From Paragonimus skrjabini miyazakii (Eukaryota; Platyhelminthes; Trematoda; Plagiorchiida; Troglotrematidae): a DNA stretch of 64,000 nt. Positions 62,275 through 64,000 of the stretch are shown piece by piece. Made by a program: the position numbers and the translations under genes. Position 1 is the first letter of the stretch. Each line of letters opens with the position of its first letter. The stretch is taken from assembly GCA_014338405.1 (NCBI GenBank), contig JTDE01000020.1:334261-398260 (forward strand). The letters are read 5' to 3'. The notes beneath the pieces are model-generated. The model saw only the letters and a list, made by a program, of their open reading frames with translations, made no database searches and was not told where the DNA came from.

Positions 62275-64000
62275 AAAAAAACCAGTCGGGTCGTCGGCCG
62301 TCCCCGTCTTCAGAACCAGCACGGTACGCTAACGAGATAGTGCTACCCAAGTATGGGAAACTGTCCACAGTCTCAAGAGGATTACTTGCAATTGAGAAGG
62401 TAGGAGTGAAAATGCCACAGACTTGTAGCAGCACTTTACACTTTGACGGTGCGAAGCGTATTCCACACAACCAACCAGCCCGACCACTTGACTTGTCCAG
62501 CACGGTCTGCATGTCTTCGGCAGATGGGCTAAGACAATGTCGTTTGCTTACTCCAGATCGGTCAATCTTACGCCAGAACAAAACTCAACAAGAAGTTCAC
62601 TGGACTGCTCAAGCGCACCTTCCAGAATGTCATCCACGACAAAGTGGAACAAGAAGAGGGAAATCCGACACCCTTGACGAACACCACTAAAACGCCCGAT
62701 ACAGCTGTTCACCCTGATTGCAGAGTGAGCATACGGTCATTCTAAAAGGTTCACTTATTTACCTGCTACTTCCTTGAGAAAGAGGCAATTTTAGAAAACA
62801 TTACGAGCAACCGAAACTAAGGCAGCCTTTATGTCCGAAAACACTACAACTGTCAGCTGCCCGTAAGAATCTCGATGACCCAAGATCTGCCATAAGGTGA
62901 AAATTCGGTCAACGCATCCTCGACCGTACCTGAATCTGGACTGGTCCTCACATATCTAACTTCCTCTGGGCCTAGTGAGCAGAGGTAACATGAGGACAAT
63001 TAGCAACTTGGACACAACAGACATTAGATTGATGCCTCTGTATTTGTCACACATACTCCTGGCCCTCGTGTTAAGAACTGGAATTGTTGTTGATACGGAC
63101 CGATCCCGAGGTACACCTTCGGTTACCCAAACCGTCTGAAGGAGTTTCGTCGGTTCTGATATCAACCTCTCCTTGCTGTCATTTGAAGGAGAAGGAGAAA
63201 GGAGACTCGGTTCAGGAGTTTTGTTACACCTCAGTAAACTGAGCTCCAGTGACACTTCTGTTTCCGACAGAGAGCCGTCTGAAATGCAGTAACTGACTGT
63301 TCGGGTGCCGCCGTCCACACGATCTGGTTAACGTCAGCTGAAGTGTTCCTCAGCCCACCTCTCAAGTCCGTGCAACTGACTGGTGATAAGTGAACTTTCC
63401 TTTTCACATATGATCTCACTTGGGCAGACTCGACGTTCAGTGTAACCACGGATCAGGGAACAAAGCCTTCTGCTATTCCCAGATAAGACGGTTCATTCCA
63501 ACTATTCTGACCGTTTCGCCAAATGGTGCTCCTGTCCTTATGCAAACTTTGATCAGCCTGCGTTTGAGTTCCTGACGGTCATCATCTTATTCAGAAGCAG
63601 GTGGAATCGAGCGACGCTTGTTCATGAGATTTATCGATGCGGCAGTAATCCAGCTCTGTCAAAACTTCACAACTCCTTCGGAACACACGTCGAGCTTTCA
63701 GAGTTGCTGCGATTTGTTTCCAGTGTTCGTCAGGTTCCCCCACCTGGCTCGAACTGGGCAATTTGTTCACCAATCCTCCTCGGTAAACGTACTTCACACT
63801 CTCCTCGTTTGAAAGCCAGTTAATTATCTTGCATTTACGATTGTATGACCTCTGGGCAAATGACAAGGCGAAACGGGCATGAACAACAGCTCTGTCTGAG
63901 TTCAGGCGGTAACTCCACAATGCACGAGTCGTTGGCATGGTGGCGCCATCTACAACTGATTGTTATATGATCGGGCTGTGTCCATAGGTGAGAAATACAG
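62275..64000 (-). mobile_element. Decayed RTE-type LINE, cut by the right window edge
   Basis: The minus strand reads from the end of the endonuclease (LNSDRAVVHARFALSF near 63900; 'SDHALVRARF' in intact relatives) through SQVGEPDEHWKQIAATL (63740-63690) into RT: VPRDRSVSTTIPVLN and MCDKYRGINLMSVVSKLL (about 63100-63000), GRGCVDRIFTLWQILGHRD (62920), VVFSDIKAALVSV (motif A region, 62850), FSGVRQGCRISLFLFHFV (62690), an N-terminal remnant of the YADD block (ANDIVL, 62550) and FAPSKCKVLLQ (62450). Multiple stops and shifts are present. It is diverged from the copy at 19390-22120. Confidence 0.8.

Overview
The window looks like nuclear DNA of a flatworm, most likely a digenean fluke and possibly a schistosome relative. 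I base this on four things: AT-rich sequence without bacterial-style gene packing; short exons with GT/AG borders separated by kilobase introns; a dense mix of decayed CR1-, RTE- and R4-like LINEs and Penelope-like elements (PLEs); and a tRNA-derived SINE carrying a hammerhead ribozyme motif, as in the Smalpha retroposons of schistosomes. The species assignment is an inference. I see no bacterial genes, CRISPR array, rRNA or true tRNA gene.

The only host gene I can support lies on the minus strand and spans most of the window. Eleven exons (55566-55505, 54517-54422, 46616-46467, 37927-37647, 32383-32299, 31543-31432, 30835-30704, 28800-28602, 25477-25277, 18933-18648, 12367-12126) have plausible splice borders. 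Their codon phases agree at every junction except one, between 28602 and 25477, where a small exon is missing; a 32-nt candidate at 26417-26448 has the right phase. Together they encode about 610 residues: a Ser/Arg-rich part, then coiled coil. The last two coiled-coil exons and the final domain recall the C-terminus of the centrosomal protein centlein, but this identification is tentative. The 5' end lies upstream (higher coordinates). The 3' end is uncertain; one candidate 30-nt terminal exon is at 11294-11323.

The introns are filled with retroelements. From left to right: a CR1-type reverse transcriptase fragment cut by the window edge (1-800, minus); a nearly full but decayed RTE LINE with endonuclease and RT (19390-22120, minus); hammerhead SINE copies and their tails (16377, 16661, 33431, 34951-35402, 39503, 50199); a PLE remnant (35580-36560, plus); fold-back repeats (34108-34311, 50199-50473); LINE-type 3' tails ending in GAT-rich repeats (14930, 42635, 45585); and on the right a PLE (59820-61230, plus), an R4-like RT fragment (61670-62175, minus) and a second RTE LINE (62275-64000, minus). 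All of these coding regions carry stops or frameshifts, so they are relics.
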